Part shown: one piece after another, positions 17,300 to 26,229 of the stretch
Numbering within the stretch: the stretch's first letter is position 1
Layout: every line of letters begins with the position of its first letter
Assembly: GCA_045627605.1 (NCBI GenBank)
Contig: JAZQOA010000124.1
Span: forward strand, 1 to 51,579
Source of the DNA: RGIG5952 sp045627605
Lineage (GTDB): Bacteria; Verrucomicrobiota; Kiritimatiellia; RFP12; JAAYLN01
Direction of reading: 5' to 3'
Length of the DNA: 51,579 nt
Position numbers and translations under genes: made by a program
Notes under the pieces: generated by a model
Seen by the model: the letters and a program-made list of their open reading frames with translations, nothing else
What the model was told of the DNA's origin: nothing
The model's database searches: none

Positions 17300-17480
17300 C
17301 TGTTGCGTACGTGTCTGGGTCCCGGATGGGAATCCCAGGCTCCTTTCTCCCGGCCCGATATGCAGCCGGGGCAAAGGTTTTGGCTTGTCCAGCCCGTTCG
17401 GCGAATACTCTTGGGCACATCCGCCGTTTTCAAAGACCATCCTGCGTCACCGCAGTCTTCTCCGTGCCCACGTGGAGAAT
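17300..17480. other. Structured intergenic segment, possible non-coding RNA
   Basis: Read on the minus strand it offers consecutive hairpins: CGGCGGAT with ATTCGCCG, a short GGCT/AGCC stem, a bipartite stem CCTTT plus CCCGGC with GCCGGG plus AAAGG, and CTGGG with CCCAG. The segments are joined by short A-rich stretches. It does not match tmRNA, RNase P, SRP, 6S or riboswitches that I know by sequence. Open frames across it look non-coding. Confidence 0.4.
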
Positions 17481-17563
17481 GAAACAAGAAATATTCTACC
17501 ACATTTTCATACCTGGTGCCATGTAAAATTTCTGTATGGAAAATGTGAAATATGTGGAAACAA

Positions 17564-17598
17564 CCCGATGAGAAGTTCCGTACCGTGTTCTCATCGGG
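17564..17598. repeat. Hairpin repeat with conserved 13-nt loop, copy 2
   Basis: Stem CCCGATGAGAA with TTCTCATCGGG, loop GTTCCGTACCGTG. Compared with copy 1 the outermost pair is changed on both sides so pairing is kept. A partial third copy (TTCCGCACCATATTCTCATC) lies at 17650-17670 without its left arm. Confidence 0.75.
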
Positions 17599-17649
17599 CA
17601 CACGGGCAAGGCTTTTCATGCAACCCCTCTTCCATATGCTCAACTTTGC

Positions 17650-17670
17650 TTCCGCACCATATTCTCATCG
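17650..17670. repeat. Partial copy of the hairpin repeat
   Basis: The loop and right arm of the hairpin repeat are preserved with one change, but the left arm GATGAGAA is absent. It is probably a decayed copy, in the gap upstream of clpB. Confidence 0.6.
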
Positions 17671-17837
17671 TCGCCGCATACACGCCGATGCGCCAAAAAT
17701 TCACACAAGTGACAAACATTCACACGGCAAGTACAAATCACGATTACACATTAATAGTTTTACCGAAACATTCTAAACGACAGAATCAATTTTTTGGCAT
17801 ACTCATTGCTTTTATTTTGGCATAAGGAGATTCAACG

Positions 17838-20417
17838 ATGAATATGGATAAACTTACGCAAAAGGCACAGATGGGGCTGCAGGCGGCGCGCGAGGCGTCC
17901 GTCAGGTTCGGCCACCAGGAAATCGACGTGGAGCACCTGCTTCTCGCCTTGCTCATCCAGGAGGAGGGGCTCGTCCCGCAAGTCCTGGCAAAATGCGGGG
18001 CGTCGGTGGCGGACGTCAAGGCCCGCACGGAGGAAAACCTCGCATCCCGCCCGCACGTCTCGGGCGACACCGAGCTGGGCAAAATCTACGTCACGCAGGC
18101 GATGAACGAACTGATGGTGCGCGCCCAGGACCATGCCGCGCGGCTTAAGGACGAATACGTCTCGGTCGAGCACTTCCTGCTGGCCATGACCGACGGCGCC
18201 GCGGAAAAGACCGCCGCCTTCAAAATTCTGGCTGGCGCGGGCATCACGCAGACGGGGCTCCTCTCCGCGCTCAAGCAAGTGCGCGGCAACCAGCGCGTCA
18301 CCTCCGACAATCCGGAAGGCCAGTACAACGCCCTCAAAAAATACGGCACCGACCTCGTTGAAATGGCGCGGCAAGGCAAGCTCGACCCCGTAATCGGGCG
18401 CGACGGCGAAATCCGCCACGTCATGCGCATTCTCTCGCGCAAAACCAAGAACAACCCCGTGCTCATCGGCGAACCCGGCGTCGGCAAGACCGCCATCGTC
18501 GAGGGACTCGCCCAGCGCATTCTCCGCGGCGACGTCCCGGAAGGCCTCAAGAACCGCACGATCTTCTCGCTCGACATGACGGCGCTCATGGCCGGCGCGA
18601 AATACCGGGGCGAATTCGAGGAGAGGCTCAAGGCCGTCCTGACCGAAATCAAGGCCTCGGAAGGGCGCACCTTGCTCTTCATCGACGAAATCCACACCAT
18701 CGTCGGCGCCGGCAAGACCGAGGGTTCGACCGATGCCGGCAACATGCTCAAACCCATGCTCGCCCGCGGCGAACTCCACTGCATCGGCGCGACGACACTC
18801 GACGGGTACCGTAAGTACATGGAGAAGGACGCCGCGCTCGAACGCCGCTTCCAGCCCGTCATGGTTGATCCGCCCTCCGTCGAGGACGCCATCTCGATCC
18901 TGCGCGGGATCAAGGACGCCTTCGAGAAGCACCACAACGTGCAGATCTCCGACGGCGCACTCGTCTCGGCCGTCACGATGTCGGACCGCTACGTCCAGGA
19001 CCGCTTCCTCCCCGACAAGGCCATCGACCTTCTTGACGAGGCCTGCGCCTCGATCCGCACCGAGATGGATTCGATGCCTTCCGAACTCGACGAACTCACC
19101 CGCAAGGTGACCCGCCTCGAAATCGAGGAGACCGCCCTCAAGAAGGAGAAGGACGCCGCCGCCGAGGCCCGCCTGGCCGAACTCCGCAAGGAACTCGCCG
19201 ATCTCAAGGCCCGCGCCGACGCGATGAAGGCCCAGTGGCAGAACGAGAAGGCCGTCCGCGACGCGACCAAGCGCATCCGCGACGATCTCGACAAGGCCCG
19301 CCGCGACTACGATCGCGCCGAACGCGAATACGACCACGAAACCGCCGCCAAGCTCCGCTACGGCACCATTCCCGCGCTTGAGAAGCGGCTCCGGGAGGAG
19401 CAGGCGAAACTTTCGGGCGCGGACGGCGCGACCCCGCTGCTCAGCGAGGCCGTGACCGAAGCCGAAATCGCCGAGGTCGTTTCGCGCTGGGTGGGCGTCC
19501 CCGTCAGGCGTCTTATGGCAGGCGAACGCGAAAAACTTCTCGAACTCGACAAGGCGCTCCAGGCGCGTGTCGTCGGTCAGGACGATGCCGTTTCGGTCGT
19601 CGCGGACGCCGTGCTGCGTTCCCGCGCCGGCATCCGCAGTGCGCACCGCCCGATCGGCGCCTTCCTCTTCCTCGGCCCCACGGGCGTCGGGAAGACGGAA
19701 CTTGCGAAATCGCTCGCGGCCGAGCTCTTCGACTCGGAGGACTGCATGGTGCGCATCGACATGTCGGAATACATGGAGAAATACGTCGTGTCGCGCCTCG
19801 TCGGCGCACCCCCCGGCTACGTCGGCTACGAGGAGGGCGGCCAGCTCACCGAAGCCGTGCGCCGCAAACCCTACAGCGTGGTGCTGCTCGATGAAACCGA
19901 GAAGGCGCACCCCGACGTCTTCAACGTGCTCCTCCAGGTGCTCGACGACGGCCGCCTCACGGACGGCCACGGGCGGACCGTGGACTTCAAGAACACGATC
20001 CTCATCCTCACGAGCAACCTCGGCTCCGAATTCATCGCCGAAGGCGGGGGGGACCGCGAAGACGTCCGCGAAAAGGTGACGGAGCTTCTGAAGCGCTCGT
20101 TCAGGCCCGAGTTCCTCAATCGACTTGACGAAACCATCGTCTTCAATCCGCTCGGCCGCGCCGAGATCGCGAAGATCGTGGAGCTCCAACTCGGCGAACT
20201 CCGCCAGAGGCTCTCTGTGCAAGGCATCGGACTTGAAATGCCGCCCGAGGCCATCGCGAAAATCGCCGAAATCGGCTTCGACCCCGTTTATGGCGCGCGC
20301 CCGATCCGCCGCACCATCCAGCGCGAACTCGAAACGCCGATTGCGCGGGCGATTATCGCCGGCAAATACACGGAAGGCTCAACCGTCAAGGTCGGTCCCG
20401 GCCTCGACCTCGCCTAA
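17838..20417 (+). CDS. clpB: ATP-dependent disaggregase ClpB
   Basis: The 859-residue AAA+ chaperone works with DnaK to dissolve aggregates. Domains in order: N-terminal double Clp repeat (about 1-145), first AAA+ module with Walker A GEPGVGKT (near 212), a coiled-coil middle domain with long charged heptads (about 405-520), second AAA+ module with Walker A GPTGVGKT (near 614) and a C-terminal D2-small domain. The length is the usual one for ClpB and the middle domain separates it from ClpA and ClpC. AAGGAG lies 8 bases before the ATG. It is a single plus-strand gene among minus-strand genes; no CIRCE element is visible upstream. Confidence 0.97.
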   Translation: MNMDKLTQKAQMGLQAAREASVRFGHQEIDVEHLLLALLIQEEGLVPQVLAKCGASVADVKARTEENLASRPHVSGDTELGKIYVTQAMNELMVRAQDHAARLKDEYVSVEHFLLAMTDGAAEKTAAFKILAGAGITQTGLLSALKQVRGNQRVTSDNPEGQYNALKKYGTDLVEMARQGKLDPVIGRDGEIRHVMRILSRKTKNNPVLIGEPGVGKTAIVEGLAQRILRGDVPEGLKNRTIFSLDMTALMAGAKYRGEFEERLKAVLTEIKASEGRTLLFIDEIHTIVGAGKTEGSTDAGNMLKPMLARGELHCIGATTLDGYRKYMEKDAALERRFQPVMVDPPSVEDAISILRGIKDAFEKHHNVQISDGALVSAVTMSDRYVQDRFLPDKAIDLLDEACASIRTEMDSMPSELDELTRKVTRLEIEETALKKEKDAAAEARLAELRKELADLKARADAMKAQWQNEKAVRDATKRIRDDLDKARRDYDRAEREYDHETAAKLRYGTIPALEKRLREEQAKLSGADGATPLLSEAVTEAEIAEVVSRWVGVPVRRLMAGEREKLLELDKALQARVVGQDDAVSVVADAVLRSRAGIRSAHRPIGAFLFLGPTGVGKTELAKSLAAELFDSEDCMVRIDMSEYMEKYVVSRLVGAPPGYVGYEEGGQLTEAVRRKPYSVVLLDETEKAHPDVFNVLLQVLDDGRLTDGHGRTVDFKNTILILTSNLGSEFIAEGGGDREDVREKVTELLKRSFRPEFLNRLDETIVFNPLGRAEIAKIVELQLGELRQRLSVQGIGLEMPPEAIAKIAEIGFDPVYGARPIRRTIQRELETPIARAIIAGKYTEGSTVKVGPGLDLA

Positions 20418-20425
20418 AAGACGCG

Positions 20426-20456
20426 GCGCGGCGTCCGCCCCTCGCGGACGCCGCGC
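20426..20456 (+). terminator. Hairpin terminator after clpB
   Basis: A 13-bp perfect stem (GCGCGGCGTCCGC with its complement) around a 5-nt loop begins 9 bases after the clpB stop and is followed by AAATTT, so the U run is weak. Confidence 0.65.
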
Positions 20457-20534
20457 AAATTTGACCGATTCGGCCAAATTGACCGAATTAAACGGCCCCC
20501 ACTCACAGACGTGGCGACGGGAGTGGCGTTTGGC

Positions 20535-20750
20535 TTAGCAGCTGCGGAACAGCAACCAAAAGAGCCAAACCACAATTGCATTAGCCAAGGGAGGCCACTC
20601 CCCTTTCTTCTTCTCGCCTGAATCCTGAGAGAAATAAAACCAGGCCATGCATATCAAAAGCAAAAGAAACGGATGGATGTCCAATTTCGTCAGTTGGCGC
20701 ACTGCCCCCGGAGGAGGAGGGATTGCGCCCAATACGAATGTGCAAAGCAT
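20535..20750 (-). CDS. Small two-helix membrane protein
   Basis: The 71-residue product has two hydrophobic helices (FLLLLICMAWFYF and AIVVWLFWLLF) separated by a charged loop (SQDSGEKKKGEW). A strong AAAGGAG stands 8 bases before the ATG at 20750 and the gene follows the PrsW-like gene by 15 bp, which supports it as real. No family is recognised. Its job may be tied to the upstream PrsW-like protease. Confidence 0.7.
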   Translation of the reverse strand: MLCTFVLGAIPPPPGAVRQLTKLDIHPFLLLLICMAWFYFSQDSGEKKKGEWPPLANAIVVWLFWLLFRSC

Positions 20751-20765
20751 CGTTGTTCTCCTTTC

Positions 20766-22541
20766 CTAATAAACCCCAGGGTAGCCGACGGTTTTTTTGT
20801 TTTGCCGTATAATCTCCCTGATCGCATCGTCACGGTCAACGAAGTAGAGTGGCAAATCGATCATGTTGTAATTGTAGAGGTAGGGATATGTGCCCACTAG
20901 GTAAAGGTCGTTGCCGAAAACTGCCCCCTCGACGACATGCGGATTTGCGTATGGGGAATACTTGAGGCAGAATGCCGAATCCGTGATGTACCATCCCGCA
21001 TACGGGTCGTAGTCAAGGAAAACGCAGATGGCCCGCCCCCTCTCGACGACCGTGAGAACCTGGTACTTGACACCGCTCCGCTTAACAGACCTCTCGATTA
21101 AATCGTCAAATACCGAAAAGCCCGATATCGAGGGCGAATATGTCGACTGGTATCCCTCGGGATCGTCGTGTTCCGAAGAGCCCAATACTGTAGGCCTTGG
21201 CGAATATGTCGGTTGGTTCTCCTTGGAAAAGCAAAACGCCAGCAGGAAGACGACCAGAATGGACAAGTAAAGGCGGAAGAAATGCGGGCCAAATGTCCGG
21301 TAGCTTTGCAACTGGTACCCCCAGTAGTCCGCGTCGCCAACCTCCCTTCCCCTCGCCATGCTTTTTCGCACAACGAAGCGGCCAAGCGGGACAAGAACCA
21401 AAAGGGTCAATCCATCAAGAGCCAAGCCAATCCAAAGCGAACCCGAATTCACAGTATCGTAGATTCCGTGGAGAACAGCGGCCAGGGCAACGGACAAGGC
21501 GCACATTCCCGCTGCGGAACTTCCGTCCTTGTCCTCCTCCCTGATGTCCGGGGCCAAATACCAGAGCACCATCGCGTCTATCATCGCGTAAATTCCATGC
21601 GACGGCATGCAGGCAAACCACCGCACGATGTTGCCAGCCGCCCCCGTCACGCCACCTGCCCCCCACGGCGAATAAACATCGAAATTTTCGCCGGCGCCAA
21701 AGCCCAGGCCGGAAACAAAACCCAGGAACACAAACTGCCTGAAGGTAAATGCCTTTCGCGTTAGCACGATGAAAATAAGCGGGAGCATTTTCGTCAATTC
21801 CTCGCACAAACCGACACCGCAGACATACCCGGCAAACCTGCTCAAAAATCCGGCACTTGGATCACCGACGACCTCATAGCTCCAGCCAATGCACTTCAGG
21901 ATTAAGAAGAAAAGACCGACCTTGCCTCTCGCATACCTTACATTGCTGTGCAAGGCCCAGCCTGCAACAAACTGGAAAAGGGTCAAAACGACCAACCCCA
22001 CCACCATTGAAAAAACAAAGACGCCAACCACGACCTTCATGTTCAACTTTCCGGGGCGAATGAAATGGCGGCAGGCACAATACGAGGCGACCACGCCTCC
22101 CGCCGCCAAGAGCAAGACGGGAATAGCCGAATTGCCAAATTCGGCATCGAATTCATAAAACCCGGGAAAGAAAGCGGAAATCACCCAGCCCATGACAAGC
22201 GAGACAATCGCAAGAGGGCAAAGCCTGGATATGGAAAAGAGAGGGACGTTCGCCATGGCATCCACCGGGTCGGGGATGTCGCCTTGAGGCTCCTTTAGGA
22301 AAAGGCCACGCAAAAACGAAATGATTTTGAACCATAGGCCTTTTAGCGCCTTCGTTTGCGCCTGCGGCTTGGACGAAGGTGGGGTGGACTGCGACATGCG
22401 TTGGCTTTCCACGACTTTGGCAATGTCGATTTCCGCATTGCACACGGGACACGCGACGACATCGTGCAGCATCGACAACGGCGCCTCAAGATGCTGTCCG
22501 CACTGCGGGCAATTGATTTTCACACATGTTTCGTCTGCCAT
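20766..22541 (-). CDS. Zinc-ribbon PrsW-family intramembrane protease
   Basis: The 591-residue protein begins with a cytoplasmic zinc ribbon (two CPxC pairs about 20 residues apart within the first 40 residues). Multiple membrane helices then bear PrsW-like catalytic motifs: CEELTK (about 243-249), GLGFGAGENF, SHGIY and LHGIYD. PrsW proteases cleave membrane-bound substrates such as anti-sigma factors. A C-terminal soluble domain of about 170 residues, rich in Tyr and Asp, is not recognised. The ATG at 22541 is chosen because the zinc ribbon matches that of the next gene upstream. It lies between a zinc-ribbon Sel1 gene and a small membrane protein gene. Confidence 0.82.
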   Translation of the reverse strand: MADETCVKINCPQCGQHLEAPLSMLHDVVACPVCNAEIDIAKVVESQRMSQSTPPSSKPQAQTKALKGLWFKIISFLRGLFLKEPQGDIPDPVDAMANVPLFSISRLCPLAIVSLVMGWVISAFFPGFYEFDAEFGNSAIPVLLLAAGGVVASYCACRHFIRPGKLNMKVVVGVFVFSMVVGLVVLTLFQFVAGWALHSNVRYARGKVGLFFLILKCIGWSYEVVGDPSAGFLSRFAGYVCGVGLCEELTKMLPLIFIVLTRKAFTFRQFVFLGFVSGLGFGAGENFDVYSPWGAGGVTGAAGNIVRWFACMPSHGIYAMIDAMVLWYLAPDIREEDKDGSSAAGMCALSVALAAVLHGIYDTVNSGSLWIGLALDGLTLLVLVPLGRFVVRKSMARGREVGDADYWGYQLQSYRTFGPHFFRLYLSILVVFLLAFCFSKENQPTYSPRPTVLGSSEHDDPEGYQSTYSPSISGFSVFDDLIERSVKRSGVKYQVLTVVERGRAICVFLDYDPYAGWYITDSAFCLKYSPYANPHVVEGAVFGNDLYLVGTYPYLYNYNMIDLPLYFVDRDDAIREIIRQNKKTVGYPGVY

Positions 22542-22615
22542 AAGATTATCCCCCTTCCCCCTTGCCTCATTCCCCACAGGATATTGGCGACCTCGGCGTC
22601 CAAGGTGCCTCGCTT

Positions 22616-24043
22616 TCACAGATTGTTGACATTGTAACCCCGGCTCCGGCCTATCTGCCACATGTCGGGGTTGAAATAAAGCAGCAAGCCTTCCAAAAGG
22701 ATGTCACTTCCATAATTCTCGCCTTTAACCGGCCTGTGAAATTTATTTTGTCCTGCGTATATCATTACCAAACGCTGCATCTTGAATGAAAACGGTGTGA
22801 AAGACGAGCATTCCCCGTCACAATACTCGTTGAAATTTGCGTAGTCTTCCCTCGTCAAGGGTTCCCTGGCGAAAGATACAAGTTTGAAACAAAAATGCCT
22901 TATGCCGACATGGAGGTATTTCCAGGCAAGCTCCCTGTCGGCCTTCACGCCCTTGCCATGATAGAGCATATAGCCAAGGCAAATAGCGGCGGCACCCTCG
23001 TATGAATAGTTCTTGACACCTTCGTCCTTTGTCGGCGTGGCACTTGAACCAGGTGTTCCGCCATCCTGATCCGCCACCTGCCCAGAGAATCCCATTCCCC
23101 GTTGAACTGCGGCAAGATTTCTCAATAAATTTTGGTAAACTTCTGCCGGAGACCAGCCAACACTTTCGCCCATCGCAATCATCTCGTATGCCCTCTTTTC
23201 ACCCACCAATTCCAGTAGTTTTTCCTTGGCATCGCTATCGAGATTATCCTCCTTCTTTTCAAGAGGATTCAAAATGTTTTTGCTTGCTTGTAAAAAATAC
23301 ACCACCGCACCACGATGGTCTATTTCCGTGCCCATTCCGGAATATTTCATGCAGGCCACGGAAAACAATGAACAATAATAATGCTGGGCCTTTTCAAAAC
23401 AGCCATACGCTTCCTCGTCATCTCCCTTGTCAAGGAGCATCAGCCCCTTGGTTTGCCAACAAAACTCGTTGCTGTATTTTTCTATTCCCAATTGCGCATA
23501 TTCCATCGCCTTGTCAAAGTCCCGGCGACCATGCGACCCGTAGTAATAGATTTCCACAAGCTTTTCAATCGCCTCCTGCGAGCCGAGTTCAAAAGCCTTC
23601 TCAAGAAGCTCGCAGGCCTTGTCGTAGTCTTGCTCCTGCTTTTTCCCCTCAAGGTATTCCATCCCCAATTCGTATGTTGCCCTTGCCTCGGCTTCTCTTT
23701 CCTCCTGGTCCATCGCCGCGACAGGCTCAGAACTTTTCGATTCCGATTCCCCGCCATTGTTTTTCGGCAGCACGAAAAAGACAATTGCGGCAACGGCAAC
23801 CAAGCCCGCCATGCAAGCAAGTGCAATCCACCATCCCGTCTTTTTCGCTTTCCGTTGTCTTCCCCCGCCCTGCGGTGCGCCGCTCCCCTGCGAACACATA
23901 GATTCCGCAATTGGCTGGGGAATGAGCTTCGCCAATTCCAACACGCCATTGCACGTCGGACACGCAACAGTATCGCGCGCCATGGCGGCGGGTACTTCCA
24001 GAGGTTGTCCGCAGTGCGGGCAGTTGATTTTGAACAAGTCCAT
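22616..24043 (-). CDS. Zinc-ribbon, membrane-anchored Sel1-repeat protein
   Basis: The 475-residue protein has an N-terminal zinc ribbon (INCPHCGQPLEVP then VACPTCN), a basic stretch, one membrane helix (WWIALACMAGLVAVAAIVFFVL, about 71-92) and a large extracytoplasmic domain with Sel1/TPR-like repeats (about 110-400). The zinc ribbon is closely similar to that of the next gene, which argues for co-evolution. A good AAAGGA precedes the ATG at 24043. The gene starts a three-gene operon; 74 bp separate it from the PrsW-like gene. Sel1 proteins often act as protein-interaction scaffolds. Confidence 0.82.
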   Translation of the reverse strand: MDLFKINCPHCGQPLEVPAAMARDTVACPTCNGVLELAKLIPQPIAESMCSQGSGAPQGGGRQRKAKKTGWWIALACMAGLVAVAAIVFFVLPKNNGGESESKSSEPVAAMDQEEREAEARATYELGMEYLEGKKQEQDYDKACELLEKAFELGSQEAIEKLVEIYYYGSHGRRDFDKAMEYAQLGIEKYSNEFCWQTKGLMLLDKGDDEEAYGCFEKAQHYYCSLFSVACMKYSGMGTEIDHRGAVVYFLQASKNILNPLEKKEDNLDSDAKEKLLELVGEKRAYEMIAMGESVGWSPAEVYQNLLRNLAAVQRGMGFSGQVADQDGGTPGSSATPTKDEGVKNYSYEGAAAICLGYMLYHGKGVKADRELAWKYLHVGIRHFCFKLVSFAREPLTREDYANFNEYCDGECSSFTPFSFKMQRLVMIYAGQNKFHRPVKGENYGSDILLEGLLLYFNPDMWQIGRSRGYNVNNL

Positions 24044-24125
24044 GCTTTCCTTTCGTCAGAGGCGAAAATACGCCCTTTGAAAATATGTACGCACCGCCAT
24101 TGCGGAATCTGACAAAAAAGAAAAC

Positions 24126-24162
24126 GAAAAAAATCCCGCCACGTTTCCGCGGCGGGATTTTG
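24126..24162 (-). terminator. Terminator of the lysine transporter gene
   Basis: A 10-bp stem (AAATCCCGCC at 24131-24140 with GGCGGGATTT at 24151-24160) is followed on the minus strand by a T run. It lies 20 bp after the transporter stop. Confidence 0.85.
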
Positions 24163-24181
24163 GCAACCTATGGTTGTCGGG

Positions 24182-25948
24182 TTACTTGCCCTTTGAGGCG
24201 AGCTTCATCGCGAAGAGCACGAGGAGCATGATCACGATGGAGATGGGAAGCGCGATCTGCCACTTCACGACAACCGCCGCAACGATGTAGCCGATGAAGG
24301 ACACCGCGGCCACAAGCACGGCGTACGGGAGCTGCGTGTTGACATGGTCGATGTGGTTGCACTGCGCGCCGGCCGAGGCCATGATGGTCGTATCGGAAAT
24401 GGGCGAGCAGTGGTCGCCGCAGACCGCGCCGGCCATGCAGGCCGAGACCGCGATGATCGTCATCTCGCTGCCGGGAATGGCCGCAAGCACAATCGGGATG
24501 AGGATGCCGAAGGTGCCCCAGGAGGTGCCCGAGGCAAAGGCGAGGACGCAGGCGATGAGGAAGATGATCGCCGGGAGGAAGAGCTTGAGGCTGGCGGCCG
24601 GGCCGTTGATGAGGTCCGAGATGAAAACCTTGGCGCCGAGCGAGTCGGTCATCGACTTGAGCGTCCAGGCGCAGCAAAGGATCATAATCGCGGGAACCAT
24701 CGCCTTGAAGCCCTCGGGGAAGGCGGCCATGCAGTCCTTGAAGGAGATGACCCGGCGGCAGAGGTAGAAGACCACCGAGAAGACGATGGCGACGATCGAG
24801 CCGAGCACGAGGCCGACCGAGGCGTCGGAATCGGAGAAGGCCTTGATGAAGCCGGGCTTGTCCTCGCCGAAGTAGCCGCCCGAGTAGATCATGCCGATGA
24901 CGCAGGCCATAATGAGGACGAAGACGGGGAGAAGAAGGTCGATGACCCTGCCCTTGTCGTTCTTCGCGAGCATGTTGGTCGCCTCGTCGAGCGCGCCGAG
25001 GTCCTTGCCGTCGAGGATGGCCTCTTCATGCTTCTTCATCAAGCCGAAGTCGAAGCCGCTGATGGCGAGGAAGAACATCATCACGATCGTGAGGATCGCG
25101 TAGAAGTTGTAGGGGATCGCGTTGATGAAGAGCGAGAAGCCGCTCGCGGCGCCGGCGCCCGAGGCGAAGCCCGCGACGGCGGCGGCCCAGGAGGAGATCG
25201 GGGCGATGATGCAGATCGGGGCCGCTGTGGCGTCGATGAGGTAGGCGAGCTTGGCGCTCGAAACCTTCTTGGCGCTCGTCACGGGCTTCATCACCGAACC
25301 AACCGTAAGGCAGTTGAAGTAGTCGTCGACGAAGATAAGCATGCCGAGGATGATTGTCGCGAGCTGCACGCCGACGCGGCTCTTGATGTGGTCCTTGGCC
25401 CAGCGCCCGAAGGCCGCCGAGGCGCCTGTCTTGTTCATCATCGCGACAAGTGCGCCGAGAAGGACGAGGAAGATGAGGATGCCGATGTTGTAGGCGTCGG
25501 CAATCGAACTGATGAAGCCATCCTGCATCACGTGCGTGATGGTGCCCTCAAAGGAGAACTTCGAGTAGATGAGGCCGCCCGAAACAATGCCGAGGAAGAG
25601 CGACGAGTAGACTTCCTTGGTGATGAGCGCGAGGAGAATGGCGAGAAGCGGCGGGAACACGGCCCAGAAAGTCGCGTAGGCCGGGAGCTGCTTGTGGATG
25701 GTCGCGAGCGCCTCTTTTTCACGCGCCTTGAACTCCTTGTCGTTCTGGACATTGTCGGCGTAGTTGTCGACATATTCCTTGGCGGCGTCGAATTCCGCCA
25801 GGTTGGGTGCGGCGGCGGGGGCCTCCTCCGTGGCTTCGGCGACGGCTTCCGCCGCTTCGGGCGCGGCCGCCTCATCCTGTGCCAGGGCGGCGGGCGCGAG
25901 GAAAAACCCGAGCGCGAGTGCCGACGCGATGCTTGCTATTGTCTTCAT
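24182..25948 (-). CDS. lysW: NhaC-superfamily transporter, predicted lysine permease
   Basis: The 588-residue protein has a typical signal peptide (MKTIASIASALALGFFLAPAALA), an Ala/Glu-rich extracytoplasmic segment (about 24-90) and then about eleven helices of the NhaC ion-transporter superfamily. Conserved pieces include LGMLIFVDDYFNCLTVG, SPISDTT and ASGTSWGTFGI. Automated annotation would call it a Na+/H+ antiporter. The leader, however, holds a lysine riboswitch and terminator, and NhaC-family proteins under this riboswitch were predicted as lysine transporters (LysW) by comparative genomics. I therefore infer sodium- or proton-driven lysine uptake. The cleavable-looking N-terminus is unusual for the family. 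It ends at a good terminator. Confidence 0.85.
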   Translation of the reverse strand: MKTIASIASALALGFFLAPAALAQDEAAAPEAAEAVAEATEEAPAAAPNLAEFDAAKEYVDNYADNVQNDKEFKAREKEALATIHKQLPAYATFWAVFPPLLAILLALITKEVYSSLFLGIVSGGLIYSKFSFEGTITHVMQDGFISSIADAYNIGILIFLVLLGALVAMMNKTGASAAFGRWAKDHIKSRVGVQLATIILGMLIFVDDYFNCLTVGSVMKPVTSAKKVSSAKLAYLIDATAAPICIIAPISSWAAAVAGFASGAGAASGFSLFINAIPYNFYAILTIVMMFFLAISGFDFGLMKKHEEAILDGKDLGALDEATNMLAKNDKGRVIDLLLPVFVLIMACVIGMIYSGGYFGEDKPGFIKAFSDSDASVGLVLGSIVAIVFSVVFYLCRRVISFKDCMAAFPEGFKAMVPAIMILCCAWTLKSMTDSLGAKVFISDLINGPAASLKLFLPAIIFLIACVLAFASGTSWGTFGILIPIVLAAIPGSEMTIIAVSACMAGAVCGDHCSPISDTTIMASAGAQCNHIDHVNTQLPYAVLVAAVSFIGYIVAAVVVKWQIALPISIVIMLLVLFAMKLASKGK

Positions 25949-25973
25949 TGTGACTTGCCTTGTTGTGTTTTTG

Positions 25974-26005
25974 CAAAAAAAGAACCGCCTTGAAAAGCGG
26001 TTCTC
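25974..26005 (-). terminator. Riboswitch-controlled intrinsic terminator
   Basis: A 9-bp stem (GAGAACCGC with GCGGTTCTT) is followed by a run of T on the minus strand, only about 25 nt before the transporter ATG. Such a position makes sense only as an attenuator, the expression platform of the lysine riboswitch upstream. Confidence 0.85.
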
Positions 26006-26045
26006 ATGCATGTTCCCGATTCCTTGGCGGACGGCAAGTTGCAAC

Positions 26046-26206
26046 GATAGCGCTCCACAAAAACCTTTGTGACAGTCCGGCGGGATTCCCCCGCCGCCCC
26101 AGGCAGACGGCCTTCCAGGTTTCGGCCATCGACCTTCGGCGAAGCGCCCCTCGTTTCCGGGCAATGTCCTGCTTCCCGAAAAACCCCTGCGCCCCGCGCC
26201 TCTATC
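26046..26206 (-). promoter_or_regulatory. Lysine riboswitch (L box) in the transporter leader
   Basis: Minus-strand landmarks in order match the L-box consensus: GATAGAGGCGC at the 5' side, CGCCGAAGGT in the central region, GACTGTCA and finally TGTGGAGCGCTATC. GATAG and CTATC close P1. Internal hairpins are GC-rich. Lysine binding should favour the downstream terminator and reduce expression. The assignment rests on recognised conserved blocks, not on a covariance search. Confidence 0.9.
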
Positions 26207-26229
26207 AAATTGGTTCAACGAACAAAAAT

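Noticed and set aside
17162..17440. Open frame of 92 codons in the clpB upstream gap
   Set aside because: It runs across the long inverted repeat, lacks a ribosome binding site and its composition is non-coding.
17300..17480. tmRNA, RNase P or SRP RNA in the large gap
   Set aside because: None of the invariant blocks of these RNAs is visible on either strand.
17832..20222. 796-codon minus-strand open frame opposite clpB
   Set aside because: Antisense shadow of clpB with no domain and no start signals.
24344..25993. 549-codon plus-strand open frame opposite the transporter
   Set aside because: It is an Arg/Asp/Glu/Gly-rich shadow of the GC-rich transporter gene; the minus-strand frame has clear family motifs, a riboswitch and a terminator.
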